Shown piece after piece: positions 50,297 to 59,521 of a stretch of 64,000 nt of DNA. The position numbers and the translations under genes are program-made. How positions within the stretch are numbered: the stretch's first letter is position 1; every line of letters begins with the position of its first letter. The notes beneath the pieces were generated by a model. The model saw only the letters and a list, made by a program, of their open reading frames with translations, was not told the DNA's origin and did not search any database. The stretch is from Desulforamulus ruminis DSM 2154 (GTDB lineage Bacteria; Bacillota; Desulfotomaculia; Desulfotomaculales; Desulfotomaculaceae), in the NCBI RefSeq assembly GCF_000215085.1, contig NC_015589.1, positions 124,001-188,000 of the forward strand, written 5' to 3'.

Positions 50297-53200
50297 ATGA
50301 AGGGATTATTACGGCCCCTGGAACTTACAACTGAATACCAGAACCTGCTGCAAGGCCTTGACCGCGGATGCGCCCAACAGCTTGTCTTTGGTCTGGCGGG
50401 ATCTCAACGAAGCTATTTGTTCGCCGGTCTGGCTAAAACCGGCCGGTCCCTTTTAATTGTAACCCCGGGAGAAGCTGAGGTGGGAACCCTGGTAGAGGAT
50501 CTCACAACGCTGCTGCCGGGCATTTGTGTGCAGCCTTTTCCGGCCTGGCAGATGTTGCCTTACCGGGTTTTAGCTCACAGTAACGAGGTATTGTCCCAGC
50601 GCTTAAAGGTCCTGGAACAACTGGTAAAGGGAGAATCCCTGGTGATTGTCGCTTCCCTGGAGGCTCTTTTTCGCAGGTTGGTGCCTCCGGAAATTTTTAG
50701 CCGGGCCAGGGTTGAACTGGCCTTGGGGCAGCGGGTGGATCTGGAAAAGCTCCGGCTAAATCTGGTAGAAATGGGTTATCAACGGGTTGACTTGGTGGAA
50801 GGAAGGGGCCAGTTCTCCAGCCGAGGGGGAATTATCGACTTGTATTCCATGACGGCAGTCCACCCGGTTCGCATTGAGTTCTTTGATGATGAAGTGGACT
50901 CCATCCGTCACTTTGAAGTGGCCAACCAACGTTCACTGGATAAACTTACCGCTTTGAGCATTCCTCCCTGCCGGGAACTGGTGGTAACCCCGGAAGCATG
51001 GCAACGGGGCGAGCAGAATTACGAGAATGAAAGTAAAAATCAATTAAAAAAATTGCAGCGATCCGGTTCGGTGGATGCGGTTCACCAGTTGTCTTCTCAG
51101 GGCGCCGTTGTGCTGGAACAAATTCGCAATCGGATCCCCTTTGACGGCATGGAATCCCTGCAGGCTTTTTTCTACCCGGAGCCGGTTACCTTACTGGATT
51201 ATTTTGCCCGGAAGCCCCTGGTCCTGGTAGATGATCCCATCCGTCTTAAAGAAGTGGCGGACACCCTGCTCAAGGAGAGAAACGAAACCTATACGGACCT
51301 GATGGGAAAAGGCAAAGTTTTGCCGGGGCATTTTAACAGCTACCTGGATTGGCACACCTTACGGTCCTCCCTGGAAGACTGCCAGGGTATTTACTGTTCC
51401 TTTCTGCCTAGAAACCCGCAGTATGTTAAAGCTTCTAATGTAGTCAATTTCCCGGCCAAGGCCATGCATAGCTTTCTGGGTCATTTGGAAGTGCTGGCCG
51501 ATGAAATTCGGCACTGGCGCCGCCGCTCCTATGCCGTGGTCTTGCTGGTTTCTTCCGAAGATAGAGCCTTCAATTTATTGCATCTTTTAAAGGACGCCAA
51601 AATTGATGCCTTTTACGTAAAGCAATTAGACAATGAGGTCCGGGACGGCAATGTGGTGATTACCGTGGGACAACTGGCCAGCGGCTTTGAACTGGTCTCG
51701 GCCCGTTTAGCGGTGGTAACCGATGCGGAAATCTTCGGGCAAAGGAAAAAGGTCCGTAAACACCGTATCAAGCCCGACGCCAAGATGGAGCCCCTGGCGG
51801 ATCTAAAAACCGGGGATTATGTGGTGCACGTTAACCACGGCATCGGCCGCTACCTGGGGCTTATGACCCTGGACATCGGAGGAATACAGAAGGATTACCT
51901 GCAGTTGCAGTATGCCGGGGAAGATAAGCTTTACGTACCCACGGATCAGGTGGGGTTTTTACAAAAATATTTAGGAGCGGAAGCAGATCATCCCAAGCTT
52001 TCCCGGCTGGGCGGCACCGAGTGGTCCAAGGCCAAAGCCAAAGTGCGGGAAGCGGTCCGGGATATGGCCCAGGAATTGCTGGAGCTTTATGCTTCACGCC
52101 AAACGGTAAAAGGCTACCGGTTTTTGCCGGATACTCCCTGGCAGGCTGAATTTGAATCATTATTCCCTTACGAGGAAACGCCGGACCAAGTCCGGGCCAT
52201 CAGTGAAGTAAAACGGGATATGGAAAAGGATCGTCCCATGGACCGGCTTCTTTGCGGGGATGTGGGTTATGGCAAGACAGAGGTGGCCCTGCGGGCGGCT
52301 TTTAAAGCGGTTATGGATAATAAACAGGTGGCGGTGCTGGTTCCCACCACCATTTTGGCCCAGCAGCATTATAATACCTTTCGGGAGAGATTCGCCAACT
52401 ATCCCGTGCGCATCGAGATGCTCTCCCGTTTTCGTACGCTCAAAGAACAACGGCTGATACTGGCAGGGCTGGCAACCCGGGAGGTGGATATCGTCATCGG
52501 CACCCACCGGCTGGTGCAGGAGGATATTTTGTTTAAGGATCTGGGGCTGCTGGTGGTGGATGAGGAGCAGCGTTTCGGCGTAGGTCATAAGGAAAGACTG
52601 AAACGGCTGCGCAAGAATGTGGATGTCTTGACCCTGACCGCCACACCCATTCCCCGGACCCTGCACATGTCTCTGGTGGGGGTGCGGGATACCAGCCTGC
52701 TGGAAACCCCGCCCGAAGAACGTTTCCCGGTGCAAACCTATGTATTGGAGGAAGACCCGGCCCTCATTCGAGAGGCCATCCGGCGGGAGCTGAATCGGGG
52801 CGGGCAGGTTTATTTTGTACATAACCGGGTTGTGGATTTGGACCGGGTGGCAGGCTGGCTGCAGGATTTGGTGCCCGAAGCCCGGATTGCCGTGGCCCAT
52901 GGGCAGATGAAAGAGGACGAACTGGAGCAGGTGATGCTGGAATTCATGGACAACACTTATGATGTTCTGGTATGTACCACCATTGTGGAAACCGGTCTGG
53001 ATATTTCCAATGTAAACACGCTTATTGTGAAAGATGCCGACCACTTTGGCCTGGCTCAATTATACCAGCTCCGGGGCCGGGTAGGCCGGACCAACCGGCT
53101 GGCCTACGCCTATTTTTTGTTTCGGCGGGATAAGGTGCTTACGGAGATCAGTGAAAGAAGACTTTCCGCCATCCGGGAATTTACCGAATTTGGTTCGGGC

Positions 53201-53806
53201 TTTAAGATCGCCATGCGCGACCTGGAAATCAGAGGAGCCGGGAACATTTTGGGGGCGGAACAGCACGGGCATATTGCCGAGGTGGGCTTTGATCTTTATT
53301 GCCGGCTGCTGGAAGAAGCGGTACAGGAAGCCCGGGGTGAGAAAACGGAACCGGTCATTGACACCGTCATTGAACTGCCGGTGGAAGCCTACATTCCGGA
53401 CGCTTATGTTCCGGATACCAATCAGAAGGTGGAATTATACCGGCGGCTGGCCGCCTTGGCGGAAGCTTCTGAAGTGGAAGACCTGCATGAGGAATTGGTG
53501 GATCGTTATGGCGATTTGCCGGAAAGCGTTCAGTGCTTGTTAAAGATTACCTGCTTGAAAATAATCGGTAAAAAGTTACGCATCAAAAGCATTGGCCGGG
53601 GCCAGGGTTTTTACAGAATAGTTTTTGACCCGGTGGCGCCCTTGGATGGGGAAAAACTGGTGTCTGTCAGCGAAAAATACAAAAACAATGTGAAATATCA
53701 TCATTCTGCGGATGGTTTTGAAATTAAACTGTCCAGTAAGGACAAGGGGCTTGTGGATTTAAGAAAACTGGATCAGCTTCATAAGTTTCTGGACCGACTG
53801 AAATAG
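50297..53806 (+). CDS. mfd: Transcription-repair coupling factor
   Basis: 1169 residues, full length. Order: UvrB-like N-terminal module ([20 protein letters not shown]), CarD-like RNA polymerase-interacting domain ([20 protein letters not shown], about 500), RecG-like motor with Walker [20 protein letters not shown] (about 655) and DEEQ box [14 protein letters not shown], motif [18 protein letters not shown], motif [19 protein letters not shown], and the C-terminal TRCF regulatory domain (about 1010-1110). GAAAGGTGG precedes the ATG. Removes stalled RNA polymerase and recruits nucleotide excision repair. Confidence 0.98.
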   Translation: MKGLLRPLELTTEYQNLLQGLDRGCAQQLVFGLAGSQRSYLFAGLAKTGRSLLIVTPGEAEVGTLVEDLTTLLPGICVQPFPAWQMLPYRVLAHSNEVLSQRLKVLEQLVKGESLVIVASLEALFRRLVPPEIFSRARVELALGQRVDLEKLRLNLVEMGYQRVDLVEGRGQFSSRGGIIDLYSMTAVHPVRIEFFDDEVDSIRHFEVANQRSLDKLTALSIPPCRELVVTPEAWQRGEQNYENESKNQLKKLQRSGSVDAVHQLSSQGAVVLEQIRNRIPFDGMESLQAFFYPEPVTLLDYFARKPLVLVDDPIRLKEVADTLLKERNETYTDLMGKGKVLPGHFNSYLDWHTLRSSLEDCQGIYCSFLPRNPQYVKASNVVNFPAKAMHSFLGHLEVLADEIRHWRRRSYAVVLLVSSEDRAFNLLHLLKDAKIDAFYVKQLDNEVRDGNVVITVGQLASGFELVSARLAVVTDAEIFGQRKKVRKHRIKPDAKMEPLADLKTGDYVVHVNHGIGRYLGLMTLDIGGIQKDYLQLQYAGEDKLYVPTDQVGFLQKYLGAEADHPKLSRLGGTEWSKAKAKVREAVRDMAQELLELYASRQTVKGYRFLPDTPWQAEFESLFPYEETPDQVRAISEVKRDMEKDRPMDRLLCGDVGYGKTEVALRAAFKAVMDNKQVAVLVPTTILAQQHYNTFRERFANYPVRIEMLSRFRTLKEQRLILAGLATREVDIVIGTHRLVQEDILFKDLGLLVVDEEQRFGVGHKERLKRLRKNVDVLTLTATPIPRTLHMSLVGVRDTSLLETPPEERFPVQTYVLEEDPALIREAIRRELNRGGQVYFVHNRVVDLDRVAGWLQDLVPEARIAVAHGQMKEDELEQVMLEFMDNTYDVLVCTTIVETGLDISNVNTLIVKDADHFGLAQLYQLRGRVGRTNRLAYAYFLFRRDKVLTEISERRLSAIREFTEFGSGFKIAMRDLEIRGAGNILGAEQHGHIAEVGFDLYCRLLEEAVQEARGEKTEPVIDTVIELPVEAYIPDAYVPDTNQKVELYRRLAALAEASEVEDLHEELVDRYGDLPESVQCLLKITCLKIIGKKLRIKSIGRGQGFYRIVFDPVAPLDGEKLVSVSEKYKNNVKYHHSADGFEIKLSSKDKGLVDLRKLDQLHKFLDRLK

Positions 53807-53869
53807 CTTGCCGGTCTATCTGGATAAGTTGTATAATGGCCATATCATGTATAAGGGGGATTTTTTGCA

Positions 53870-54895
53870 GTGTATAAAAATTTTCGTTCCGGTTTCTTCG
53901 TCTTGTTAAGCCTTGTGATCCTTTTAACGGGTTGTGCAAATAACAAAGCCAATGTTGTTGCCGTAGTTAACGGCGAGGAGATCACCCGGCCGCAGTTGGA
54001 CAAACAGGTAAATTTACAAATCGAGAACTATAAACAACAGGGTTTGGATTTAACCACCAATGAAAATAAAGAGATGAAGTCCCAACTGGAGCAAAGCGTA
54101 CTGGAGGATATGATTACCCGGGCCTTGTTGCTGCAGGAAGCGGAGAAAGAGAAACTGGTCCTTTCTAAAGAAGAAGTAGATAAAAAAATGGCGGAAATCA
54201 AAAAGGGCTTTACCAAAGAAGAGGACTTTAAAAAGGTTCTGGAACAATATAAATTAACCGAAGACGATTTAAGAGAGCAGTTAATTCTTGAGGATGCTTC
54301 CCAGAAACTTTATGATAAGGTGACCGCCGACGTCAAGAAACCTACCGATGAAGAGATTACCCAATATTACAATGAGCATAAAGAAGTATTCGGTACACCG
54401 GAAAAGTTGGATGTAAAGCATATCCTATTTGCCATTGACAGCAAGGATGCCAACACGCCCAAACGGACCGATGCAGAAGCTTTGCAGGCAGCCAAGCTGG
54501 CACTGGCCGAGGTGACCCAGCAGGGGCGTGATTTTGCCGCAGTGGCCCGGGAAAAATCCGATGATTTGGGCAGCCGTGACAGTGGCGGCAGCTATACCAT
54601 TGATAAGGGTGCAGGAACCACCGACCCGGCCTTTGAGCAGGCTGCGGCGGCATTGAAACCCGGTGAGATTACAAAAGAACCGGTAAAAAGCCAATATGGT
54701 TACCACATTATTAAGCTGGAAAAAATAGAGCCTGCCACTCAAAAAACCTTGGAAGAGGTTAAAGGGGATATTGCCACTCAATTAGAAAGCCAAACAAAAC
54801 AAACCAAATTTTCCCAATTCATGGACGAGCTGAAGAAAAAGGCTAAGATAGAGAACAAAATAGCCCCAAAAACAGGCGATTCGTCAAAAAAATAG
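53870..54895 (+). CDS. prsA: Foldase PrsA-like peptidyl-prolyl isomerase lipoprotein
   Basis: 341 residues. Signal peptide with lipobox LLTGC (Cys22), a SurA-type N-terminal helical domain (VAVVNGEEITRPQLDKQV) and a parvulin (rotamase) domain at about 170-270 (KLDVKHILFAIDSKD, FAAVAREKSDD, GGSYTIDKGAGTTDP, EPVKSQYGYHIIKLE). A charged C-terminal helix follows. GTG start at 53,870 with AAGGGGGA upstream. Anchored outside the membrane, helps fold exported proteins. Confidence 0.92.
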   Translation: MYKNFRSGFFVLLSLVILLTGCANNKANVVAVVNGEEITRPQLDKQVNLQIENYKQQGLDLTTNENKEMKSQLEQSVLEDMITRALLLQEAEKEKLVLSKEEVDKKMAEIKKGFTKEEDFKKVLEQYKLTEDDLREQLILEDASQKLYDKVTADVKKPTDEEITQYYNEHKEVFGTPEKLDVKHILFAIDSKDANTPKRTDAEALQAAKLALAEVTQQGRDFAAVAREKSDDLGSRDSGGSYTIDKGAGTTDPAFEQAAAALKPGEITKEPVKSQYGYHIIKLEKIEPATQKTLEEVKGDIATQLESQTKQTKFSQFMDELKKKAKIENKIAPKTGDSSKK

Positions 54896-54941
54896 TGGAA
54901 AAACCAAAAGCCGAAAATTAATTGCTCAGGTTGGAAAATAA

Positions 54942-54972
54942 TGAATAACACCTTCCCTGCTGTTATATACTA
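54942..54972 (+). promoter_or_regulatory. Sigma-G-like promoter of spoVT
   Basis: TGAATA (54,942-54,947) and TATACTA (54,966-54,972; consensus CATACTA) with an 18-nt spacer, 56 nt before the spoVT start. In B. subtilis spoVT is transcribed by sigma-G in the forespore. Confidence 0.6.
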
Positions 54973-55027
54973 TCAGTGAAAGTTAATCCGCGTAGATTAT
55001 GCAGAAAAAGGAGGGAAGGAAACTCTT

Positions 55028-55588
55028 ATGAAGGCAACGGGAATCGTTCGTCGTATTGACGATTTAGGTCGAGTGGTTATCCCTAAAGAAATAAGAAGGA
55101 CCTTACGGATTCGTGAAGGAGACCCCCTTGAAATTTTTGTTGACCGGGAAGGCGAGGTAATACTTAAAAAATACTCACCCATCGGGGAGTTGGGAGATTT
55201 TGCCAAAGAGTATGCCGATTCATTATATGAGGCTTTGGGGCATATTGCCTGCATCGCCGACCGGGATACAATTATTGCTGTAGCTGGGGCTCCGAAAAAA
55301 GAATTTATTAATAAACCGATCGGACCTAACGTAGAAAAAGTTATGGAAGACCGGAAAGCGGTTATCATTAATAATCCGGGTAACGATCCTCATTGTAAGG
55401 AATGTGGCATTACCGAAGACGGTGAATGCAAATATTCCTCAGAGGTGATTGCTCCGATTATTTCCGAAGGAGACCCTATCGGCGCAGTAATCCTAGCCTC
55501 CAAAGATCCAGACATGAAGATGGGAGAGATGGAACTTAAACTGGCCGAAACCGCTGCAGGCTTTCTGGCTAAACAGATGGAGCAGTAG
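55028..55588 (+). CDS. spoVT: Stage V sporulation protein T (AbrB-like regulator)
   Basis: 186 residues. The N-terminal AbrB-type swapped-hairpin DNA-binding domain (MKATGIVRRIDDLGRVVIPK, EGDPLEIFVDREGEV) is followed by a GAF-like ligand domain. Conserved features there are IACIADRDTIIAVAGAPKKE, CKECGITEDGECKYSSEVIA and the hydrophobic C-terminus. Forespore regulator of late sporulation and germination genes. AAGGAGGGAAGG precedes the ATG. Terminator right behind. Confidence 0.97.
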   Translation: MKATGIVRRIDDLGRVVIPKEIRRTLRIREGDPLEIFVDREGEVILKKYSPIGELGDFAKEYADSLYEALGHIACIADRDTIIAVAGAPKKEFINKPIGPNVEKVMEDRKAVIINNPGNDPHCKECGITEDGECKYSSEVIAPIISEGDPIGAVILASKDPDMKMGEMELKLAETAAGFLAKQMEQ

Positions 55589-55598
55589 ACAAAAGAGT

Positions 55599-55621
55599 GG
55601 GCCTATCAGGCCCCTTTTTTA
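55599..55621 (+). terminator. Rho-independent terminator after spoVT
   Basis: Stem GGGCCT / AGGCCC with an ATC loop, then CTTTTTT. Confidence 0.85.
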
Positions 55622-55623
55622 TG

Positions 55624-55880
55624 CGCTAACAAGTTTTTCTTTGGGGTCCCGTCCTTCGCCTCAAGGGTATTTCTGTGGGTCCTGTGGTTCGTATCCACGC
55701 CTTTCTCTCAGTATTGTTTTGGACCCAAAAAGAAATCCATGCACACGAACAACAGGACCTCGGAGGAATACTTTTAAGGCGGAGAACGGAACCTGAAAGG
55801 AATGCCCTTGAGTGTAATAACGGGACCTTAAAGAAATCCTTCTTCGGACCGAACAAGATAAGGAATACCCTTAAGCAGAA
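55624..55880. repeat. R1 fold-back repeat, longest copy
   Basis: Forward units GGGGTCCCGTCCTTCGCCTCAAGGGTATTTCTGTGGGTCCTGTGG are followed by several reverse units (GGACCCAAAAAGAAATCC, CAGGACCTCGGAGGAATACTTTTAAGG, CGGAACCTGAAAGGAATGCCCTTGAG, GGGACCTTAAAGAAATCC, AAGGAATACCCTTAAG). It ends at the ribosome binding site of yabN. The element is fully open in the yabN frame, which creates a false 74-codon N-terminal extension. Confidence 0.72.
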
Positions 55881-55896
55881 TCGGAGGGAGATTGAG

Positions 55897-57423
55897 ATGG
55901 ACAAGCTGATTATCATTGCGGGGTTGGGTCCGGGGGATCCGGGAATGCTCCCGTTGCAGGTCTGGGAACACCTGAAATCGGGTGTTCCGGTTTATTTCCG
56001 GACGGCCATTCATCCTACGGTGGAATGGTTGCGGCAAGCAGGAATAAAATACGCCACCATGGATCATTATTATCATCAGGCGGATACTTTTGAAAAGGTT
56101 TATGAAAGAATTGCCGAGGAAATTCTGGAGGCCGCCCAGGGAGGTCCGCTGGTTTATGCTGTGCCGGGACATCCCATGGTGGCCGAGGAGTCCGTTCGCT
56201 TAATCCTGGAAAGAGCCGGGCAAGGGAATGTAAAGGTAAACGTTCTGCCGGCCATGAGCTTTCTGGATGCCCTTTCGTCTACCCTGCGCTTAGACCTTTG
56301 CCGGGGCTTGCATGTGATTGATGCCCTGCGGCTGGATGAACAACACCCGGATCCAAGGATGGGAACCGTTCTCACACAGGTTTATGACCGGATTACGGCA
56401 GGTGAAGCCAAGCTCACCCTTTTAGAGCATTATCCTGATGAGCATGAGATCACCGTTGTAAGGGCAGCCGGTGTTCCGGGAGAGGAAAGGGTTGAAAGAA
56501 TTCCCTTATACCAATTGGATCGCCTGGAGTGGATTGATCATCTTACCAGCATCTATATAGAGCCTTTGAAAGAAATTCCCGCCAGAGATCAGGGGGCTTT
56601 GGATGATGAAATTGAGGGAGCGGGTGTGGATGCGGTATACGACTGTTCTTTTCCCCTGGATCCTTTGGTGGAAGTGATGGGCGTTTTACGGTCGGAAAGG
56701 GGCTGCCCCTGGGACCGAGAGCAAACCCATGAAACCTTAAAGCAATATCTCATTGAAGAGACGTATGAAGTGATTGATGCCTTAGATGAAGGGCAAATGT
56801 ATAAAATATGTGAAGAATTGGGAGACTTATTATTACAGATCGTCTTTCATGCGCAGATCGCTAGGGAAAATAAGCAGTTTGACATGAATGAGGTGATACA
56901 ATCCATAACCGAGAAGATGTTGAGAAGACATCCCCATGTATTTGGCACCACCCAGGTAAACAATAGTCAGGAAGTTTTGATTAACTGGGATAAGATTAAA
57001 GCCCAGGAAAAGGGTGCCGCCGTTGGGGAGAAGTCCTATCTGGCCAATATACCCCGGGAGTTGCCCGCTTTAATGCGGGCGGAAAAGATTCAGGTTAAAG
57101 CCGCCCGGGTGGGTTTTGATTGGCCGGACTATCACGGTGCTGTGGATAAGATAAAAGAAGAATTAAATGAGGTTCTGGAGGCATTAGCCAAGGAACAAGC
57201 TCCAGAAGTAGCGGAGGAACTGGGAGACCTGCTCTTTGCGGTGGTAAATCTGGCAAGGCTGCTGGGAGTAGAGTCAGAGGGGGCATTAACGAAAACCACC
57301 AATAAATTTATCAAAAGGTTTCATTACATTGAGCAGCAGGCTGCCAAAGCCGGGCAAGAATTGTCCCAATTGACCCTGGAACAAATGGACCAGTGGTGGG
57401 AAGAAGCGAAGATATTTCCATAA
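55897..57423 (+). CDS. yabN: MazG nucleotide pyrophosphohydrolase with N-terminal methylase-like domain (YabN)
   Basis: About 508 residues. The N-terminal ~225 residues are a tetrapyrrole-methylase-like domain (IIIAGLGPGDPGMLPLQVWEHL, YAVPGHPMVAEESVRLI). The rest holds two MazG modules (LRSERGCPWDREQTHETLKQ, EETYEVIDALDEG, EELGDLLLQIVFHAQIA; then KIKEELNEVLEALA and AEELGDLLFAVVNLAR) with EExxE metal motifs. Hydrolyses noncanonical (d)NTPs. TCGGAGGGAG precedes the ATG at 55,897. Same gene order as B. subtilis yabN, without yabM/spoVB in front. Confidence 0.93.
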   Translation: MDKLIIIAGLGPGDPGMLPLQVWEHLKSGVPVYFRTAIHPTVEWLRQAGIKYATMDHYYHQADTFEKVYERIAEEILEAAQGGPLVYAVPGHPMVAEESVRLILERAGQGNVKVNVLPAMSFLDALSSTLRLDLCRGLHVIDALRLDEQHPDPRMGTVLTQVYDRITAGEAKLTLLEHYPDEHEITVVRAAGVPGEERVERIPLYQLDRLEWIDHLTSIYIEPLKEIPARDQGALDDEIEGAGVDAVYDCSFPLDPLVEVMGVLRSERGCPWDREQTHETLKQYLIEETYEVIDALDEGQMYKICEELGDLLLQIVFHAQIARENKQFDMNEVIQSITEKMLRRHPHVFGTTQVNNSQEVLINWDKIKAQEKGAAVGEKSYLANIPRELPALMRAEKIQVKAARVGFDWPDYHGAVDKIKEELNEVLEALAKEQAPEVAEELGDLLFAVVNLARLLGVESEGALTKTTNKFIKRFHYIEQQAAKAGQELSQLTLEQMDQWWEEAKIFP

Positions 57424-57552
57424 AAAGTCTTTACTCTGAAGAAAATACCTATTTTTACAAAATTTTTTAGATAAAATTTCCTTTTTAGGAGGAAAACTAA
57501 AGAATATAGCGAAATAGCAAATAGTTACTCTGAAACCAAGGAGGGTCCTTAT

Positions 57553-57840
57553 TTGAACAAGGCTGAACTAATTTCTGCCGTAGCAGAAAAAACCGAATTG
57601 ACCAAGAAAGATGCTGAAAAAGCAGTATCTGCGGTATTAAGCAGTGTTGAGGAAGCACTGGCCAAAGGCGACAAGATCCAGTTGGTGGGTTTTGGTACTT
57701 TTGAATCCAAACCCCGTAAAGCTCGTGAAGGTCGTAACCCCCAGACCGGGGAGACCATCCAAATTCCTGCTACCAGAGTTCCTGTGTTTAAGCCCGGCAA
57801 AGTATTAAAAGATGCAGTGGCTAACCTGTCCGTTGAGTAG
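57553..57840 (+). CDS. hup: DNA-binding protein HU
   Basis: A 95-residue HU protein: [40 protein letters not shown] and [20 protein letters not shown] with the conserved arm proline, then [14 protein letters not shown] start at 57,553 with AAGGAGGG 8 nt upstream. Nucleoid protein located in the yabN-yabO interval, as in many Clostridia. Confidence 0.97.
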   Translation: MNKAELISAVAEKTELTKKDAEKAVSAVLSSVEEALAKGDKIQLVGFGTFESKPRKAREGRNPQTGETIQIPATRVPVFKPGKVLKDAVANLSVE

Positions 57841-57869
57841 TCTTTAAGGCAGAACCGGAGAAATTCCCG

Positions 57870-58112
57870 TTGAGACTGGACAAGTTTCTCAAAGTTGCCC
57901 GGGTGATAAAACGTCGAACCCTGGCCAAGGAAGTCTGCGATAGCGGTCATGCCACGGTGAACGGTAGGGTGGCCAAGGCGGGGTTGGAGGTAAAGCCAGG
58001 AGACAGGGTTGAGCTGAATTTCGGTTCAAGAAAAGTTATTTTTGAAATTTTGGAGATTAAAGAGACCATACCTGCAAAGGAAGCGGATCGTCTTTATAAA
58101 ATTCTTGAATAA
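57870..58112 (+). CDS. rqcP: S4 domain RNA-binding protein RqcP (YabO)
   Basis: An 80-residue S4-domain protein: MRLDKFLKVARVIKRRTLAK and EVCDSGHATVNGRVAKAGLE, GDRVELNFGSRKVIFEIL. It is the Hsp15-like factor that works with RqcH in alanine tailing of stalled nascent chains. TTG start at 57,870. A strong terminator follows. Confidence 0.93.
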   Translation: MRLDKFLKVARVIKRRTLAKEVCDSGHATVNGRVAKAGLEVKPGDRVELNFGSRKVIFEILEIKETIPAKEADRLYKILE

Positions 58113-58126
58113 CAACAGGATGGTTG

Positions 58127-58168
58127 AGGGTACTTTCTAATTTTAGAAAGTACCCTGTTATTTTTTTA
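58127..58168 (+). terminator. Rho-independent terminator after yabO
   Basis: Perfect 14-bp stem AGGGTACTTTCTAA / TTAGAAAGTACCCT, then GTTATTTTTTT. Confidence 0.92.
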
Positions 58169-58227
58169 AGGACTTATATTTTTAGATTAAGGTGAAAAAA
58201 TAACAAAAAGAAAATGGAGGAATGGAC

Positions 58228-59175
58228 ATGAAAACCCTAGGCCGTCTTTTTTTCATCTTAATCTTAGTGGCAGCCATCACGGTGGTTGGTTGCGCCAGAG
58301 AACCCGAAAGAAAACCCGCGCCAAAGTCTTTAAAAGAGGAGCCGACCATTTCCCTGTATGATAATGAAACCGGACAGAAGAAAAATATACTGATGGAAGA
58401 GTATGTTACGGCGGTGGTTGCCGCTGAAATGGAACCCACCTGGCCTGTGGATGCCCTGGCGGCACAAGCGATCCTGGCCCGGACTTTTACCATGGAAAAC
58501 ATAGAATCCGGACGAGTGAAAGAACTTCACGGCACCGATGTTTCCACCAGTGTGGAAGAATCACAAGCCTATGACCCTTCCCGCATTAATGAAAATGTAA
58601 AAAAAGCGGTACAGAAGACCAGAGGACAGGTCATCACCTACAACGGCGACTATGTCAAGGCCTGGTTTTCCGCCAGCAACGGGGGCAAGACAGCCAGTGC
58701 CCTGGAGGGATTAGCTTACCAGAAGACTCAGACTCCTTACATCCGAGCCAATATCGACGACCCCATGTCCCTGGAAAACACGTTACCGGAGATCAAACAA
58801 TGGACCGCCACTATCCCCGGCGAAAAAGTCCGGGAAGCGGTTAAAAGCATATCCGGGCAGGATTCCGGCCCCCTCAATTCCGCCGCCATTGCCCAGAAAG
58901 GGCCTTCGGGACGCACCATGAAACTCAGCATCAATAATACTCAGGTAGGAGGTCCTGCCTTCCGGTTGGCAGCCGGCAGCACGGAAATTCGCTCCATGTT
59001 TTTGACCAACGTGGCAGTGGAAGGGGGCAATCTGGTGCTAACCGGTAAGGGATACGGCCATGGGGTGGGAATGTCCCAGTGGGGCGCCAGAAATATGGCT
59101 CTGCAAGGCAAATCACCCCAGGAAATTATTAAATTTTACTTTAAGGACATCGAAATACAAAAGCTTTATAAATAA
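58228..59175 (+). CDS. SpoIID/LytB domain lipoprotein
   Basis: A 315-residue lipoprotein (lipobox VVGC, Cys22). Its SpoIID domain reads MEEYVTAVVAAEMEPTWPVDALAAQAILARTF, VEESQAYDPS, VKAWFSASNGGKTASALE and the C-terminal GKGYGHGVGMSQWGARNMA. SpoIID-type enzymes are lytic transglycosylases for denuded glycan strands in engulfment; spoIID itself usually sits elsewhere, so this is probably a paralogue (SpoIID/LytB family). The ATG at 58,228 has TGGAGG 7 nt upstream, preferred to 58,222. Confidence 0.88.
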   Translation: MKTLGRLFFILILVAAITVVGCAREPERKPAPKSLKEEPTISLYDNETGQKKNILMEEYVTAVVAAEMEPTWPVDALAAQAILARTFTMENIESGRVKELHGTDVSTSVEESQAYDPSRINENVKKAVQKTRGQVITYNGDYVKAWFSASNGGKTASALEGLAYQKTQTPYIRANIDDPMSLENTLPEIKQWTATIPGEKVREAVKSISGQDSGPLNSAAIAQKGPSGRTMKLSINNTQVGGPAFRLAAGSTEIRSMFLTNVAVEGGNLVLTGKGYGHGVGMSQWGARNMALQGKSPQEIIKFYFKDIEIQKLYK

Positions 59176-59176
59176 A

Positions 59177-59198
59177 GCGGCCTTCGGGCCGTTTTTTT
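59177..59198 (+). terminator. Rho-independent terminator after the SpoIID-domain gene
   Basis: Stem CGGCC / GGCCG with a TTCG tetraloop, then seven T. Confidence 0.9.
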
Positions 59199-59521
59199 GT
59201 CTAAAGGATATTCCTTTGGGTTCCGTTATTTGTCTCTCAAAAGTATTTGCTTTACCATTCTGTCTTCATTGGGTGGATTTCAAAAAATGCGTATTGGTAG
59301 TGGAAATATCAGCAAACGCAATATGATTTAGGATGAATCCTAATGTCGAGAACATAAAGAAGAGATGCCTCTTTTTAACAAAAAGTTATCTGGTAATGGG
59401 GAGTTTTTAATCATATATGGCTTACGCAGCATAAAAATAATAGATGAGAAAAACAGGATAATAAAATAATTCATAGAATATTGAAATAATTTACCGGTTT
59501 CCAATAAAATGGGGGTTTCTT
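59199..59521. other. AT-rich intergenic stretch with an R1 remnant
   Basis: The first ~50 bases (AAAGGATATTCCTTTGGGTTCCGTTATTTGTCTCTCAAAAG) resemble a single decayed R1 unit. The remainder is AT-rich and without a recognisable gene. It marks the left edge of the low-GC HD/YwgA-like pair and probably holds its promoter. Confidence 0.45.

Noticed and set aside
52160-53059. 299-codon open frame on the minus strand inside mfd
   Set aside because: It lies wholly antisense to the conserved mfd motor region and its sequence is His/Gln-rich nonsense without domain features; a shadow of mfd.
55675-55896. N-terminal extension of yabN by 74 residues
   Set aside because: The extra part is encoded by the R1 repeat; the family start and the ribosome binding site are at 55,897.
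57841-57869. R1 unit before yabO (CTTTAAGGCAGAACC...CCCGTTGAGACTGG)
   Set aside because: Only partial similarity over less than one unit; could be chance.
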